This document shows positions 9,475 to 17,906 of a DNA stretch of 64,000 nt, piece after piece; position 1 is the first letter of the stretch, and each line of letters starts with the position of its first letter. The translations under genes and the position numbers were made by a program. Origin of the DNA: Methanosarcinales archaeon (GTDB taxonomy: Archaea > Halobacteriota > Methanosarcinia > Methanosarcinales > Methanoperedenaceae); assembly GCA_905339155.1 (NCBI GenBank), contig CAJPFJ010000006.1, positions 1 through 64,000 on the forward strand, in the 5' to 3' direction. Below the pieces are notes generated by a model, which did not search any database, had not been told where the DNA came from, and saw nothing but the letters and a program-made list of their open reading frames with translations.

Positions 9475-9690
9475 CTTAATCACTCTAATAACTGGGCCGG
9501 GTACATAGCTACAGGTGGCACCTTTACTTCGGTCAGTGGATCATGGACAGTTCCGCAGGTAAACCACAACAGGAACTTCCTCCGACGCCACCTGGCTTGG
9601 TATTGGCGGTGCAGGCAGTAACCATTTAATTCAGACTGGAACGATGGCCTTAGTTAATAAAAACGGTCAGGTTAGTTACCATGCATGTAT
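9475..9690 (+). pseudogene. Fragment of a G1/A4-family (eqolisin-like) peptidase, frameshifted
   Basis: Reading from 9490 gives NWAGYIATGGTFTSVSGSW then TVPQV. Removing one A from the AAA at 9561-9563 lets the other frame continue with TTTGTSSDATWLGIGG and then SNHLIQTGTMALVNKNGQ. This is the characteristic start of the mature G1 (scytalidoglutamic-type) peptidase domain. Both the front (signal peptide, propeptide) and the back (catalytic Glu region) are missing, and there is no start codon. I see nothing else in 9328-9805 except AT-rich sequence. Confidence 0.7.
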
Positions 9691-9805
9691 GAGTGTTGCC
9701 CGCAAGCTCCCGAAAAATTCCGCTTCCGATAAACCCAGGCGATTCCATTACCGGTTTATATTCAGGATCTTTGCCTTCATTAATATAAATTTAAGCTATA
9801 TTTTT

Positions 9806-10312
9806 TCAAACATTCTCATTCTGATATACGCCGGAATAACCTTTTCTGACTTCTTCTCCAAGCCTGTAAAACAAAAGCTGCAGCACACGCGCATCTTTTT
9901 TTACACTGAACCCTTTTTCATTATATACAACAAGAAGGCTTTCGGATCTTCCGCTATAACCGGCATCCCATATTGCGGTTTCCACGGTCACGCCGCATCG
10001 AAGGAGGCTTGAGCGCGGTTTTGCGATCGCTGCTATGTTTTTGGGGATGTTCACGATCTCATTGAACACGATCTTATAACTTCCTTTTGGCAAATGCAGC
10101 CATCCGTCCTCTCCGAAATCAAGATTTTTTGTCTGCGGGAGTTTTCTTTGCGAGTTGTCAAAAGCGATAGAACCTGGACCTTCATGAAATTCCACACGCT
10201 GCAGGGTCAATTCAATTCCATTGGGCTGTACCTGGATATCCGGGTCGATCATTTTTTCGACAAGCGGGGGCTTTTCTTTGATGAGAGAAATCAATTCGTC
10301 ATGAGATAGCAT
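9806..10312 (-). CDS. dut: Archaeal dUTPase (dCTP deaminase/dUTPase superfamily)
   Basis: Hydrolyses dUTP to dUMP and keeps uracil out of DNA. I start it at the ATG ending at 10312 (protein begins MLSHDELISL, 168 residues) because archaeal dUTPases begin exactly there; the longer open frame to 10462 runs into the iscS gene. Motifs: QPNGIELTL near the N-terminus, KPRSSLLRCG (phosphate loop) and WDAGYSGRSE, where the usual Pro of WDPGY is Ala. The dUTPase-type GYSGR rather than the deaminase-type motif favours dUTPase. It is divergent from iscS across a 90-bp spacer. Confidence 0.88.
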   Translation of the reverse strand: MLSHDELISLIKEKPPLVEKMIDPDIQVQPNGIELTLQRVEFHEGPGSIAFDNSQRKLPQTKNLDFGEDGWLHLPKGSYKIVFNEIVNIPKNIAAIAKPRSSLLRCGVTVETAIWDAGYSGRSESLLVVYNEKGFSVKKDARVLQLLFYRLGEEVRKGYSGVYQNENV

Positions 10313-10402
10313 AGGTTCAAAATTATAACGGGAATGGATAAAGATTGTGAAATTTTCAGAATCGTTAAGTATATTCCAATTTAAGTCATACGATACAACA
10401 TT

Positions 10403-11554
10403 ATGAAACAAGTTTATATGGATCACAGCGCTACGACCGCTACTGACCCTGCGGTCACGCAAGCCATGCTTCCTTATTTTTCTGAAAAATATGGGAATCC
10501 CTCAAGTCTCTACACGATAGGTCGACAGGCAAGAAGAGCTATCGAAGAAGCAAGACAGCTTGTCTCCGACCTTATTGGCGCTAAAAAAGAGGAGATCATA
10601 TTCACAGGCAGTGGAACAGAATCCGATAACCTTGCGATAAAAGGATACGCTCTTAAGAACCGGGCAAAAGGCGACCATATCATAACAAGCTCGATAGAAC
10701 ATCATGCCGTCCTTAACACCTGTAAATATCTCGAAAAAAACGGTTTCAAAGTTACATATCTTCCTGTAAGCAAAGACGGTATCGTGAATCCGCATGATGT
10801 TGAAAAAGCAATTACTCCACAAACAATTTTGATCACGATAATGCATGCAAATAATGAAATTGGAACGATCCAGCCCATTGAGGAAATAGGAAAGATCGCA
10901 AAAGAAAAACAAATCATATTCCATACCGACGCGGTACAAACAGCAGGAAAAATCCCTGTAAATGTTGATGCTCTTGGTGTTTCAATGTTGTCGATCAGCG
11001 CTCATAAACTATACGGGCCAAAAGGCGTGGGCGCACTCTATCTGAGAAAAGGCACATCTATCGAACCGCAATTACATGGGGGCGGGCATGAAAGAAACAT
11101 CCGCTCAAGTACAGAAAACGTCCCGGGGATCGTTGGTTTCGGGAAAGCCTGCGAACTTGCCAGGGAGCGATTACCCCGGGAGTCAAATTTAGCAGCTTTG
11201 AGAGATTCACTTATTAGAGGTGTTCTTGAGATTAAGGATTCATATCTTAATGGTCATCCAACAAAACGCCTTCCCAATAATGCAAATTTCAGGTTCAGCT
11301 ATATTGAAGGCGAATCAATGATATTGAATCTTGATATGAAAGGTGTGGCCGCTTCAACCGGTTCTGCGTGTTCATCCACTTCCCTTGAACCTTCACATGT
11401 GCTGATGTCGATTGGTCTTCGGCCTGAGGAAGCTCATGGTTCCCTTAGATTAACACTTGGACGGGAAAATACACAAGAAGATGTCGATTATGTGATATCG
11501 GTGCTTCCTGATATTGTTAATAAATTGCGGATGATATCTCCGCTTGCGAGGTAA
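10403..11554 (+). CDS. iscS: Cysteine desulfurase (NifS/IscS family)
   Basis: PLP enzyme that moves sulfur from cysteine onto an active-site Cys for Fe-S cluster assembly. Seen: N-terminal MDHSATT, the PLP-binding His in SSIEHHAVL, the Schiff-base Lys202 in SAHKLYGPKG and the sulfur-accepting Cys323 in TGSACSS. At 383 residues the length is normal. It is followed three bases later by the scaffold gene iscU, the classical pairing. It supplies clusters for an organism that, judging from this window, uses many Fe-S proteins. Confidence 0.96.
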   Translation: MKQVYMDHSATTATDPAVTQAMLPYFSEKYGNPSSLYTIGRQARRAIEEARQLVSDLIGAKKEEIIFTGSGTESDNLAIKGYALKNRAKGDHIITSSIEHHAVLNTCKYLEKNGFKVTYLPVSKDGIVNPHDVEKAITPQTILITIMHANNEIGTIQPIEEIGKIAKEKQIIFHTDAVQTAGKIPVNVDALGVSMLSISAHKLYGPKGVGALYLRKGTSIEPQLHGGGHERNIRSSTENVPGIVGFGKACELARERLPRESNLAALRDSLIRGVLEIKDSYLNGHPTKRLPNNANFRFSYIEGESMILNLDMKGVAASTGSACSSTSLEPSHVLMSIGLRPEEAHGSLRLTLGRENTQEDVDYVISVLPDIVNKLRMISPLAR

Positions 11555-11557
11555 AAA

Positions 11558-11947
11558 ATGAGTGATGGATACAGCGAAAAAGTAATGGATCATTTTGCCA
11601 ACCCGCGAAATGTTGGCGAGATAAAAGATGCCGATGGAATAGGAAAGGTTGGAAATCCCGTTTGCGGCGATGTGATGTGGATATACATAAAGGTCAAAGA
11701 TAACATACTGGAAGATGTCAAGTTCAAGACATTCGGCTGCGGGGCTGCGATCGCAACAAGCAGCATGATCACCGAGCTTGCAAAAGGAAAGACCCTTGAA
11801 GAAGGGCTTAAGATTTCGCGCACGAATGTGGCAGATGCACTTGACGGGCTACCACAGATTAAATTGCATTGCTCCAATCTTGCAGCTGATGGATTACACG
11901 CAGCGATCAATGATTATCTTGAAAAGACGGGGAAGAAGCTGTCATAA
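11558..11947 (+). CDS. iscU: Fe-S cluster scaffold protein (IscU/NifU N-terminal type)
   Basis: Scaffold on which IscS-derived sulfur and iron are assembled into [2Fe-2S]/[4Fe-4S] clusters. The three conserved cysteines are present: Cys36 in NPVCGD, Cys61 in FGCGAA and Cys105 in LHCSNL, with Asp38 next to the first. At 129 residues it is a stand-alone IscU-type domain with no NifU C-terminal extension. The three-base gap to iscS means one transcript and probably coupled translation. It is convergent with the following regulator gene, only three bases apart. Confidence 0.95.
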   Translation: MSDGYSEKVMDHFANPRNVGEIKDADGIGKVGNPVCGDVMWIYIKVKDNILEDVKFKTFGCGAAIATSSMITELAKGKTLEEGLKISRTNVADALDGLPQIKLHCSNLAADGLHAAINDYLEKTGKKLS

Positions 11948-11950
11948 CCA

Positions 11951-13477
11951 TTAGTATTTACTAAAACCTTCAATTACCTTTGAATCCAAGTCTATATTAT
12001 TTGAAATGGAATATAAATCGCAGTATCCATCGTTATTTTTTGTGATTATTCCATTCTTAATTAGAACTTTTAGATGATGCCTGATAGTCTTATAATCCAA
12101 ATTCAAAGCTGTTGCTAATTGATTTGCATTATAAGATCTATCACCAAGATGTTTAAGAATCAATGCACGTGTCTTTCCTCCACGTGTACCCTGAATTAGA
12201 TAACATAGAAGCTTCTGCTGTTTATTGGATTTCTTAAGTTCCTGTTTCAATAATCTATTTTCAGTAATATCCCTGGCTATGCCATGAATTTCTATTGTCC
12301 TGTCTCCGTCTTTTATTTCCCTCGTTCTTATCTCAGCCCATCGGTGCTCCCCATTCTTGCACACGATCTCAAGTATATCTGTCTGGTCCACCTTTTCCCC
12401 GGAAAGACGTTTTTTCCGGCGTTCATTAATGATTTTTTGACTGTCTGGCGTGATCCATTTAGAAATGTTCGTTCCAATAACTTCCTCTGATGAACAGCCG
12501 AGTATTTGAAGCCCGATCCGATTCATTTTCAAAATATTGGCTTTAATATCAAGCACATACATGGCATCCTGGGCGTTTTCAAAGAGATCTCGGTATTTTT
12601 CCTCGGATTTTTTGAGATCTTTCTCCAGCTTGATTTTCTCTGTGATATCTCTGACTATGCCGTGGACGGCTATTATCCTGTTTCCATCTCTAATAAGCCT
12701 TGTTCTTGCTTCGCCAAATTTATGCTCTCCATTCTTGTTTATCACTTCTATGACGACAGTGGGCTCTAAAGGCTGGTTTAAATAAATCTTCCTGACACGG
12801 TCTTCAAAGATTCTGTAACTATCAGGTGTCAACCATTTTGATATATTTGATCCGATTATTTCTTCTTCGGTTCCGCCAAGTAATTTAATTCCAATCTTAT
12901 TAACAGTCAGGAAATTTCCTTTCAGATCGTGTGTATACATGGGATCATCAGCATTATCGAAGAGGTCCCGGAATTTTGCCTCAGATTCCTCCAATTTTAA
13001 TTCAATTTTCTTTTGTTTTGTGATATCTTTAGTAATAAATAAAAATTTTTTTACTCCATCAAGAACCATTTCAGCACGGGAATTTAACAAATATCGTATC
13101 TCACCTTTTTTAGTGATTATTTTCGCATCTGCAATTTTTGAACTATTTAAACTGTTTTGAGCTTCGTGCCAGATTTTGATGTAGAGTTCCTTTGTATCCT
13201 TTGTTAGCATTTTAATGAAGGATTGTCCTAATAACTCATCTTTCGGCCAGCCCACGATATTGAAAAAAGAATCATTTCCAAATTCAATTTCACCCTGATG
13301 ATTGACAACTGCAATTCCATCAAGTGATGATTCAATTATCGCCCTGAGATATTTTTCTGAATTATATAATTTCTCCTCCGCCAGCTTAATCTCCGTAATG
13401 TCTCTTGAGGCAATATCTGAAAGAGTCTTTAATTTTGATTCTTCGTATCCTGATCTTGAATCTTCAATCAAATCCAC
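11951..13477 (-). CDS. Triple-PAS sensor with C-terminal winged-helix DNA-binding domain
   Basis: 508 residues read from a GTG codon, a one-component sensor-regulator. Three PAS domains (about 45-160, 165-290, 295-410) are each separated by DIT(E/K) linkers; the C-terminal 85 residues form an ArsR-like winged helix (QGTRGGKTRALILKHL, then ANQLATALNLDYKTIRHHL). There is no kinase domain, a design typical of archaea. The first 35 residues (ASRDITEIKLAEEKL) look like the end of a further PAS domain, so the gene may have lost an N-terminal PAS. A TATA-like ATATAAAAAA about 20 bp upstream of the GTG supports this start. Confidence 0.85.
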   Translation of the reverse strand: MDLIEDSRSGYEESKLKTLSDIASRDITEIKLAEEKLYNSEKYLRAIIESSLDGIAVVNHQGEIEFGNDSFFNIVGWPKDELLGQSFIKMLTKDTKELYIKIWHEAQNSLNSSKIADAKIITKKGEIRYLLNSRAEMVLDGVKKFLFITKDITKQKKIELKLEESEAKFRDLFDNADDPMYTHDLKGNFLTVNKIGIKLLGGTEEEIIGSNISKWLTPDSYRIFEDRVRKIYLNQPLEPTVVIEVINKNGEHKFGEARTRLIRDGNRIIAVHGIVRDITEKIKLEKDLKKSEEKYRDLFENAQDAMYVLDIKANILKMNRIGLQILGCSSEEVIGTNISKWITPDSQKIINERRKKRLSGEKVDQTDILEIVCKNGEHRWAEIRTREIKDGDRTIEIHGIARDITENRLLKQELKKSNKQQKLLCYLIQGTRGGKTRALILKHLGDRSYNANQLATALNLDYKTIRHHLKVLIKNGIITKNNDGYCDLYSISNNIDLDSKVIEGFSKY

Positions 13478-13592
13478 ACCGTTTTTGAAATTTTTTATAT
13501 CCTATTTATTGAAATTAACTTGTTAAGCTTGTACAATCCTGAAGTATCAGAATCGTTCATTACATTTATAGATTACTGGGTTTTTCATAAGT

Positions 13593-14258
13593 TCACGAAA
13601 CTACTTTGCCATCCTTTATCCTTATTATCCTGTCAGCTTTTTCGCCAAGTTCAGGTTCATGCGTTACCATGACAATAGTCTGTCCTTTTTCGTTCAATTC
13701 ACGAAATAATTCAACTATCTGGTTTGAAGACTCTGTATCAAGATTTGCCGTCGGTTCATCCGCAAGAATGATTGCAGGCTCATTGGCAAGAGCCCGGGCA
13801 ATCGCTACGCGCTGCTGCTGCCCACCCGAAAGCTCACTTGGAGAATGGTCAGCCCTGTCACCTATTCCCACAAGTTCCAGAAGTGAAGCTGCCCGATCAT
13901 ATTTTCGCTCATCCATTATCATCGGCAGTGCAACATTTTCAAGGGAATTCAGTTCCTTTAGCAAGCTGAAGAACTGGAAAACAAACCCCATTTTCCTGAG
14001 CCGAAAATCAGCCCTCTCGTTATCATCAAGAGTGGATACTTCGATATTATCGATAACAATTCCTCCCGATGTTGGAGTATCCAGCAGGCCAATCATATTC
14101 AATAGTGTTGACTTTCCGCTGCCGGATGGACCCATAAGCGCAACGAACTCACCCTTTTTGATCATAATATCAACTCCCCGAAGAGCCTGAACCTCAACTT
14201 TGCCCATATAATATGTTTTCCGAAGGCTTTCGATCCTGATCAAAACTATCCGCTCCAT
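13593..14258 (-). CDS. ABC transporter ATP-binding protein (LolD/MacB type)
   Basis: Cytoplasmic ATPase of an FtsX-type exporter, 221 residues. Seen: Walker A GPSGSGKST, Q-loop FVFQFFSLL, signature LSGGQQQRVAIARALA, Walker B IILADEPTANLD and H-loop MVTHEPE. It overlaps the permease gene upstream by 13 bp, so translation is coupled. It is the last gene of the TetR / surface protein / permease / ATPase operon. In family terms such pairs extract lipoproteins or export small molecules or peptides; the substrate cannot be read from the sequence. Confidence 0.95.
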   Translation of the reverse strand: MERIVLIRIESLRKTYYMGKVEVQALRGVDIMIKKGEFVALMGPSGSGKSTLLNMIGLLDTPTSGGIVIDNIEVSTLDDNERADFRLRKMGFVFQFFSLLKELNSLENVALPMIMDERKYDRAASLLELVGIGDRADHSPSELSGGQQQRVAIARALANEPAIILADEPTANLDTESSNQIVELFRELNEKGQTIVMVTHEPELGEKADRIIRIKDGKVVS

Positions 14259-15415
14259 ATTGCTTTAATGATATTTGTCCTTGCTGCTATCATTGCTGGA
14301 TAGATCCCGCCGATGATGCATGTGAGAAGTATTGATATATCGGCAGCCATTATCGAATTTATTGATATCCTGGGCATGATTATGAGTTTCATTCCATATT
14401 CCGGCGTAACAATAAGTGGATTCTGCTGCATTCCATGTATCAGAAATAAACCTATAATGGTGCCCATTGAAGTACCGATGATCCCGATGAATAAAGCTTC
14501 TGCAAGATATATCTTAAGAATCATTTCACCTCTTGCACCTATTGCTTTCAGGACCCCGATCTCACGTATCTTGTTCCTGACAGTAGTGTAAATTATAAGG
14601 CTAATAGCGATCGCGGCAACGAAAACGGAAACACCCGATGTCATTATGGAGACTACCCCGAATGTCTCTATCATTCCTGCCATCCCTGCTGAAAGTTCCT
14701 GCCATGTTTTTACATTGGGAAGTGTGGTCTCTTTCTGGAGAATTAATTTATACTTCGTAGATTCTTCGGGGTTCTCAAGTCGTATGACGATATTGCTGGC
14801 TTCATCTTTTTCTATCAGTTCCTTAACAGTATTGTAGGGAGCTATGATTGCATACCTGTCAAGTTCAAATGTTCCGGTACTGATTATACCTTTTATTGTG
14901 AACTCAACGGTTTTCCTATCCTGGTATGTGAGAAGGACAGTGTCCCCGACATCGACTTTCATTACTTCTGAAAGAGAGGTGCCCAGAAGCAATTCATATT
15001 TATCTTTGTCATCAAGGAATTCTCCTCTCTCTAATGTTTTTGAAAGTGTAGAGGCTTTTTCTTCAAGTGATGGTTTGACACCGAATATTGCAATTCCGAT
15101 TTTTTCAGTTCTTGATTCGAGATCTACTCCACCTGTAATTCGTGGAGCGGCGCCTACAATGCCTTTTACCCCTGTGACCTTTGAAAGCACGCTTTCTGAT
15201 TTTGGGATAAAGCTATCGCCGGTATTGGGCTGGATCTGCAAATGCCCTGTGTAAACATTAACAGTATTCCCTACGAATGCATCCTGCATCCCGTTATTCA
15301 ATGCGGTCGTAAAGAGCGGCCCAACGACACCTATCGTTATGGCCAGGATTACCATCAGGGTTTCACGCCTTCTTTTTGACATATCCTTTATGGCAAGGAA
15401 CAGCCAGGCTTTCAT
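14246..15415 (-). CDS. FtsX/MacB-type ABC transporter permease
   Basis: 389-residue membrane protein: N-terminal transmembrane helix (ITIGVVGPLFTTAL region), a large extracytoplasmic MacB-like periplasmic core domain (about 45-250), then three C-terminal helices (MTSGVSVFVAAIAISLIIY, the LAEALFIGIIGTSMGTIIGL segment, and the last before the end), i.e. the FtsX fold. It begins three bases after the surface-protein gene. It forms the exporter together with the ATPase encoded next. Its regulation is presumably through the TetR protein encoded first in the operon. Confidence 0.93.
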   Translation of the reverse strand: MKAWLFLAIKDMSKRRRETLMVILAITIGVVGPLFTTALNNGMQDAFVGNTVNVYTGHLQIQPNTGDSFIPKSESVLSKVTGVKGIVGAAPRITGGVDLESRTEKIGIAIFGVKPSLEEKASTLSKTLERGEFLDDKDKYELLLGTSLSEVMKVDVGDTVLLTYQDRKTVEFTIKGIISTGTFELDRYAIIAPYNTVKELIEKDEASNIVIRLENPEESTKYKLILQKETTLPNVKTWQELSAGMAGMIETFGVVSIMTSGVSVFVAAIAISLIIYTTVRNKIREIGVLKAIGARGEMILKIYLAEALFIGIIGTSMGTIIGLFLIHGMQQNPLIVTPEYGMKLIIMPRISINSIMAADISILLTCIIGGIYPAMIAARTNIIKAIWSG

Positions 15416-15417
15416 GA

Positions 15418-16617
15418 TCAGTGTTTCCTTCTTTTCACGTAAAGTATTATAGCAGATATTACTATTATTCCCATGAATAACGGCAGGAGGGTTTGGCTTT
15501 CTGTCGGATTCACAACAATGATAACTTCTTTTTGTATCTCATGTTTTCCAAAATCATCTTCATAACTTATATGCAAAACACTGGTTTTTTTACTGCTGCT
15601 GTCAGCATCAAGTGTAAAGAGCGCATTTGAATAATCATCTTTCTTTATCTCGCCAAGATAAGCAAGATTATCCCCGGGAAGTGTGGATTCAAAACGTGCC
15701 GTCACTCCTTTTGCATCCCCTGTCCCTGTATTTTCAATCTTTATGGTGAGGGTAAAAGGCTGATTCTCCATTAATCTTGCAGGTTCTGTGATCTTTTTGG
15801 CGATATCCATATTCGCTCTTCCGGCTGCCACAATACCCACAATTTTGGTCTCGTTATACTCTACACCCCTTTCGTCAAGATAATTAAGCTCAAGATCGAT
15901 CGGATAATTTTTAACAGATGCATCCTTTTCCAGGGAAAACCATATTTCAGAATTTTTCTGTGATCCCGGGGGCATATCTTTAAAGATCAGTTCCGAATCC
16001 GAAGAGAGGGGAATAAGGGCTTTGTCCTCCGGATTCAGTCTGATTTTTAACCATTTGATTTCGTTATCGCCCACGTTTTCAAGGGATATTTGTATCTTAA
16101 ATACTTCCCCCGGTTCGACCTGGCTATTGTTTGATGCAACCGATACATTTTTTATCTCTATCAGGGTCTCCCCCTTGATCGTTAGTGTGATCTTGCCATT
16201 GTACTCCTTATTGTCATAAAAAATTGTATAAGGTAGATCATAAACCCCATATTTTGCTCCCCTGTCGATATCTATCTTGAAAAATGTTTTTCGCGACATA
16301 TGCGGTGGCAGGTCAAAATAAGGCGTATATTCATCTCCTGATCCTCCCTGGCCGATAAGATATCCGGGATTATTTATTTCACCGAGCAAATTGTTTGGAG
16401 ATACAGAAGCAGAAAATGGATATCTTAAGAAAAGATATGCTTTTACATTACCAATGGAGGTATCCTGATTATTTTGTACTGTAAATTCAAGACCTATGTT
16501 CCTGTCCCCCGGTGTCAGGTGAGGAACAGATAGTACAGTTGTTACATTGAAAGGGTCAGCCTGTACGTTTACGATCGATGCCAAAAATATAAATACTATA
16601 ATTATATATTTATTCAT
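15418..16617 (-). CDS. Exported CARDB-like repeat protein of the ABC operon (COG1361-like)
   Basis: 399 residues with an N-terminal signal peptide (MNKYIIIVFIFLASIVNVQA), at least two CARDB-like beta-sandwich repeats (about 150-260 and 265-370; motif ISLENVGDNEIKWLKIRL and again IKIENTGTGDAKG) and a C-terminal anchor helix (LPLFMGIIVISAIILYV) ending in RRKH. Proteins of this kind are often encoded with FtsX-type exporters in archaea and probably act as the extracellular accessory subunit. Its ATG overlaps the stop of the TetR gene by four bases. No catalytic motif is seen. Confidence 0.85.
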   Translation of the reverse strand: MNKYIIIVFIFLASIVNVQADPFNVTTVLSVPHLTPGDRNIGLEFTVQNNQDTSIGNVKAYLFLRYPFSASVSPNNLLGEINNPGYLIGQGGSGDEYTPYFDLPPHMSRKTFFKIDIDRGAKYGVYDLPYTIFYDNKEYNGKITLTIKGETLIEIKNVSVASNNSQVEPGEVFKIQISLENVGDNEIKWLKIRLNPEDKALIPLSSDSELIFKDMPPGSQKNSEIWFSLEKDASVKNYPIDLELNYLDERGVEYNETKIVGIVAAGRANMDIAKKITEPARLMENQPFTLTIKIENTGTGDAKGVTARFESTLPGDNLAYLGEIKKDDYSNALFTLDADSSSKKTSVLHISYEDDFGKHEIQKEVIIVVNPTESQTLLPLFMGIIVISAIILYVKRRKH

Positions 16618-17276
16618 GTGTTTAACTCCGGTTTTAGATTCGTTGATTTATTATTTATATCCCAATTTTTATCATGATTTACTTTCAGCATAAAATTAAG
16701 AGCCCCTTTTATTATATTATTAACCTGTTCCTCAGGGAACATAATTCCCCTGCCCCGAATTATTAATGATGCCATACCATGGACACATGACCATAATGAG
16801 AATGCGGCTATATCTACGTTCGTCCGGGGAAACAATCCCTGTGCCATACAATCTTTCACATTATTCTTGAGCAATTCATAAGACTCAAGACCGATATCAT
16901 AATAATCCAGTTCCTTTATTTGTTTTACATGTCCTCTCATCATGAACATCAGATCGTAATATTCAGGATTTTCAAGGGCAAATAGGATATATGCTTCCCC
17001 ATGTTTGAGCAGGCGCTTAAGAGGATCTTTGATATTTAGAGAAGTTTTCTGCAATTCGTGTAGCTTTTCAAATCCTTCTTTTCTGAGAGCGTAAAGGATT
17101 TCATCTTTATTCATGAAATACAGGTAAATAGTTGCTGGACTGTATTCGATTTTTTCTGCAATATTTCGTATGGTTATGTTATCGAACCCTTTATCCAGGA
17201 ATAACTTCATTGCTGTCTTTAGAATCCGTACTCTCATTTCAGATTTTTCCTGTTCTTTTCTTTCTTTTATTCCCAT
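16614..17276 (-). CDS. TetR/AcrR-family transcriptional regulator
   Basis: 220 residues. The N-terminal helix-turn-helix (about 15-62) contains the family signature TIRNIAEKIEYSPATIYLYF. The C-terminal ligand domain (80-190) is of the common archaeal/bacterial type with ALENPEYYDLMF. It is first in the exporter operon and most likely represses it and itself in response to a small hydrophobic ligand. The adjacent spacer holds a direct repeat and an inverted repeat around a TATA box that are the obvious candidate operators. Confidence 0.94.
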   Translation of the reverse strand: MGIKERKEQEKSEMRVRILKTAMKLFLDKGFDNITIRNIAEKIEYSPATIYLYFMNKDEILYALRKEGFEKLHELQKTSLNIKDPLKRLLKHGEAYILFALENPEYYDLMFMMRGHVKQIKELDYYDIGLESYELLKNNVKDCMAQGLFPRTNVDIAAFSLWSCVHGMASLIIRGRGIMFPEEQVNNIIKGALNFMLKVNHDKNWDINNKSTNLKPELNT

Positions 17277-17380
17277 AAATAAACACTGTTCTTTTAATAA
17301 ACATTGTTTTTAATATTATTTAAAGATTGCGAATCAGGATTTTCATTTTCTTTGGTTTTCAAGGGTTCCAATTAGAGAAC

Positions 17381-17474
17381 TTCCATGATAATAATTACCA
17401 TTTTTTTCCATGATAATAATTACTATTATAATTATATAATATATTAGATATATTTAAATAGATAAATATCTAAT
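17381..17474. promoter_or_regulatory. Candidate operators between tetR and a membrane-protein gene
   Basis: Two features are visible in this divergent spacer. An 18-bp direct repeat, TTCCATGATAATAATTAC, occurs at 17381-17398 and 17406-17423 (25 bp apart). A perfect 9-bp inverted repeat, ATTAGATAT (17443-17451) and ATATCTAAT (17466-17474), flanks the TATA box TATTTAAATA (17451-17460) of the plus-strand gene. Binding at the inverted repeat would block TBP access. Confidence 0.55.
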
Positions 17475-17495
17475 TTAGAAACAGGTGTGCATGAG

Positions 17496-17906
17496 ATGAC
17501 CAGTACGATAAATTACATAGAAAAATACCGGAAATCCCGGAAATATCAGGATACAAAAAGTGAGATAAAGTATAATTTTCTGTATAGATTTGATTCTCTT
17601 ATCAGCGGAAATTCCGGATACATACGATTTATAATATTATTTGGAATATTATTCACAATATTGCAAATATCTGACCTGACGATCACGTATTTCGCGCTTC
17701 AAAACCCGCAAAACAAAGAACTCAATCCTCTTTATAACCAGGAATGGTTTATCCCCTTCAAATTGACAATGGTCTTTCTCATTATGTCAATAATGTATCG
17801 AATGCCTGCTTCCAGCCGATTGTTGGCAAAAGGCACAATGATAGGAATGATATACATGTATTTGTTTATTAATTTTAACAATCTTTACTTCTTGTTGAAT
17901 TCGTAA
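17496..17906 (+). CDS. Small membrane protein, DUF5658-like
   Basis: 136 residues with a basic cytoplasmic N-terminus and three predicted helices (FIILFGILFTILQISDLTI, then FKLTMVFLIMSIMY, then the C-terminal MIGMIYMYLFINFNNLYFLL). The DLTITYFALQNPQNKELNPL stretch after helix one is the DUF5658 signature; function unknown. I prefer the ATG at 17496 because AGGTG at 17484-17488 is a suitably spaced ribosome-binding site; a GTG nine bases upstream is possible. The 3' end overlaps the 3' end of the convergent polymerase gene by 32 bp. Confidence 0.75.
   Translation: MTSTINYIEKYRKSRKYQDTKSEIKYNFLYRFDSLISGNSGYIRFIILFGILFTILQISDLTITYFALQNPQNKELNPLYNQEWFIPFKLTMVFLIMSIMYRMPASSRLLAKGTMIGMIYMYLFINFNNLYFLLNS

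Noticed and set aside
9644..10012. 122-codon plus-strand frame after the peptidase fragment
   Set aside because: Its first codons are the peptidase relic and the rest is antisense to dut; not an independent gene.
10313..10462. Longer N-terminus of the dUTPase gene
   Set aside because: The extra 50 residues do not resemble the family, overlap the start of iscS on the other strand, and the conserved protein starts at MLSHDEL.
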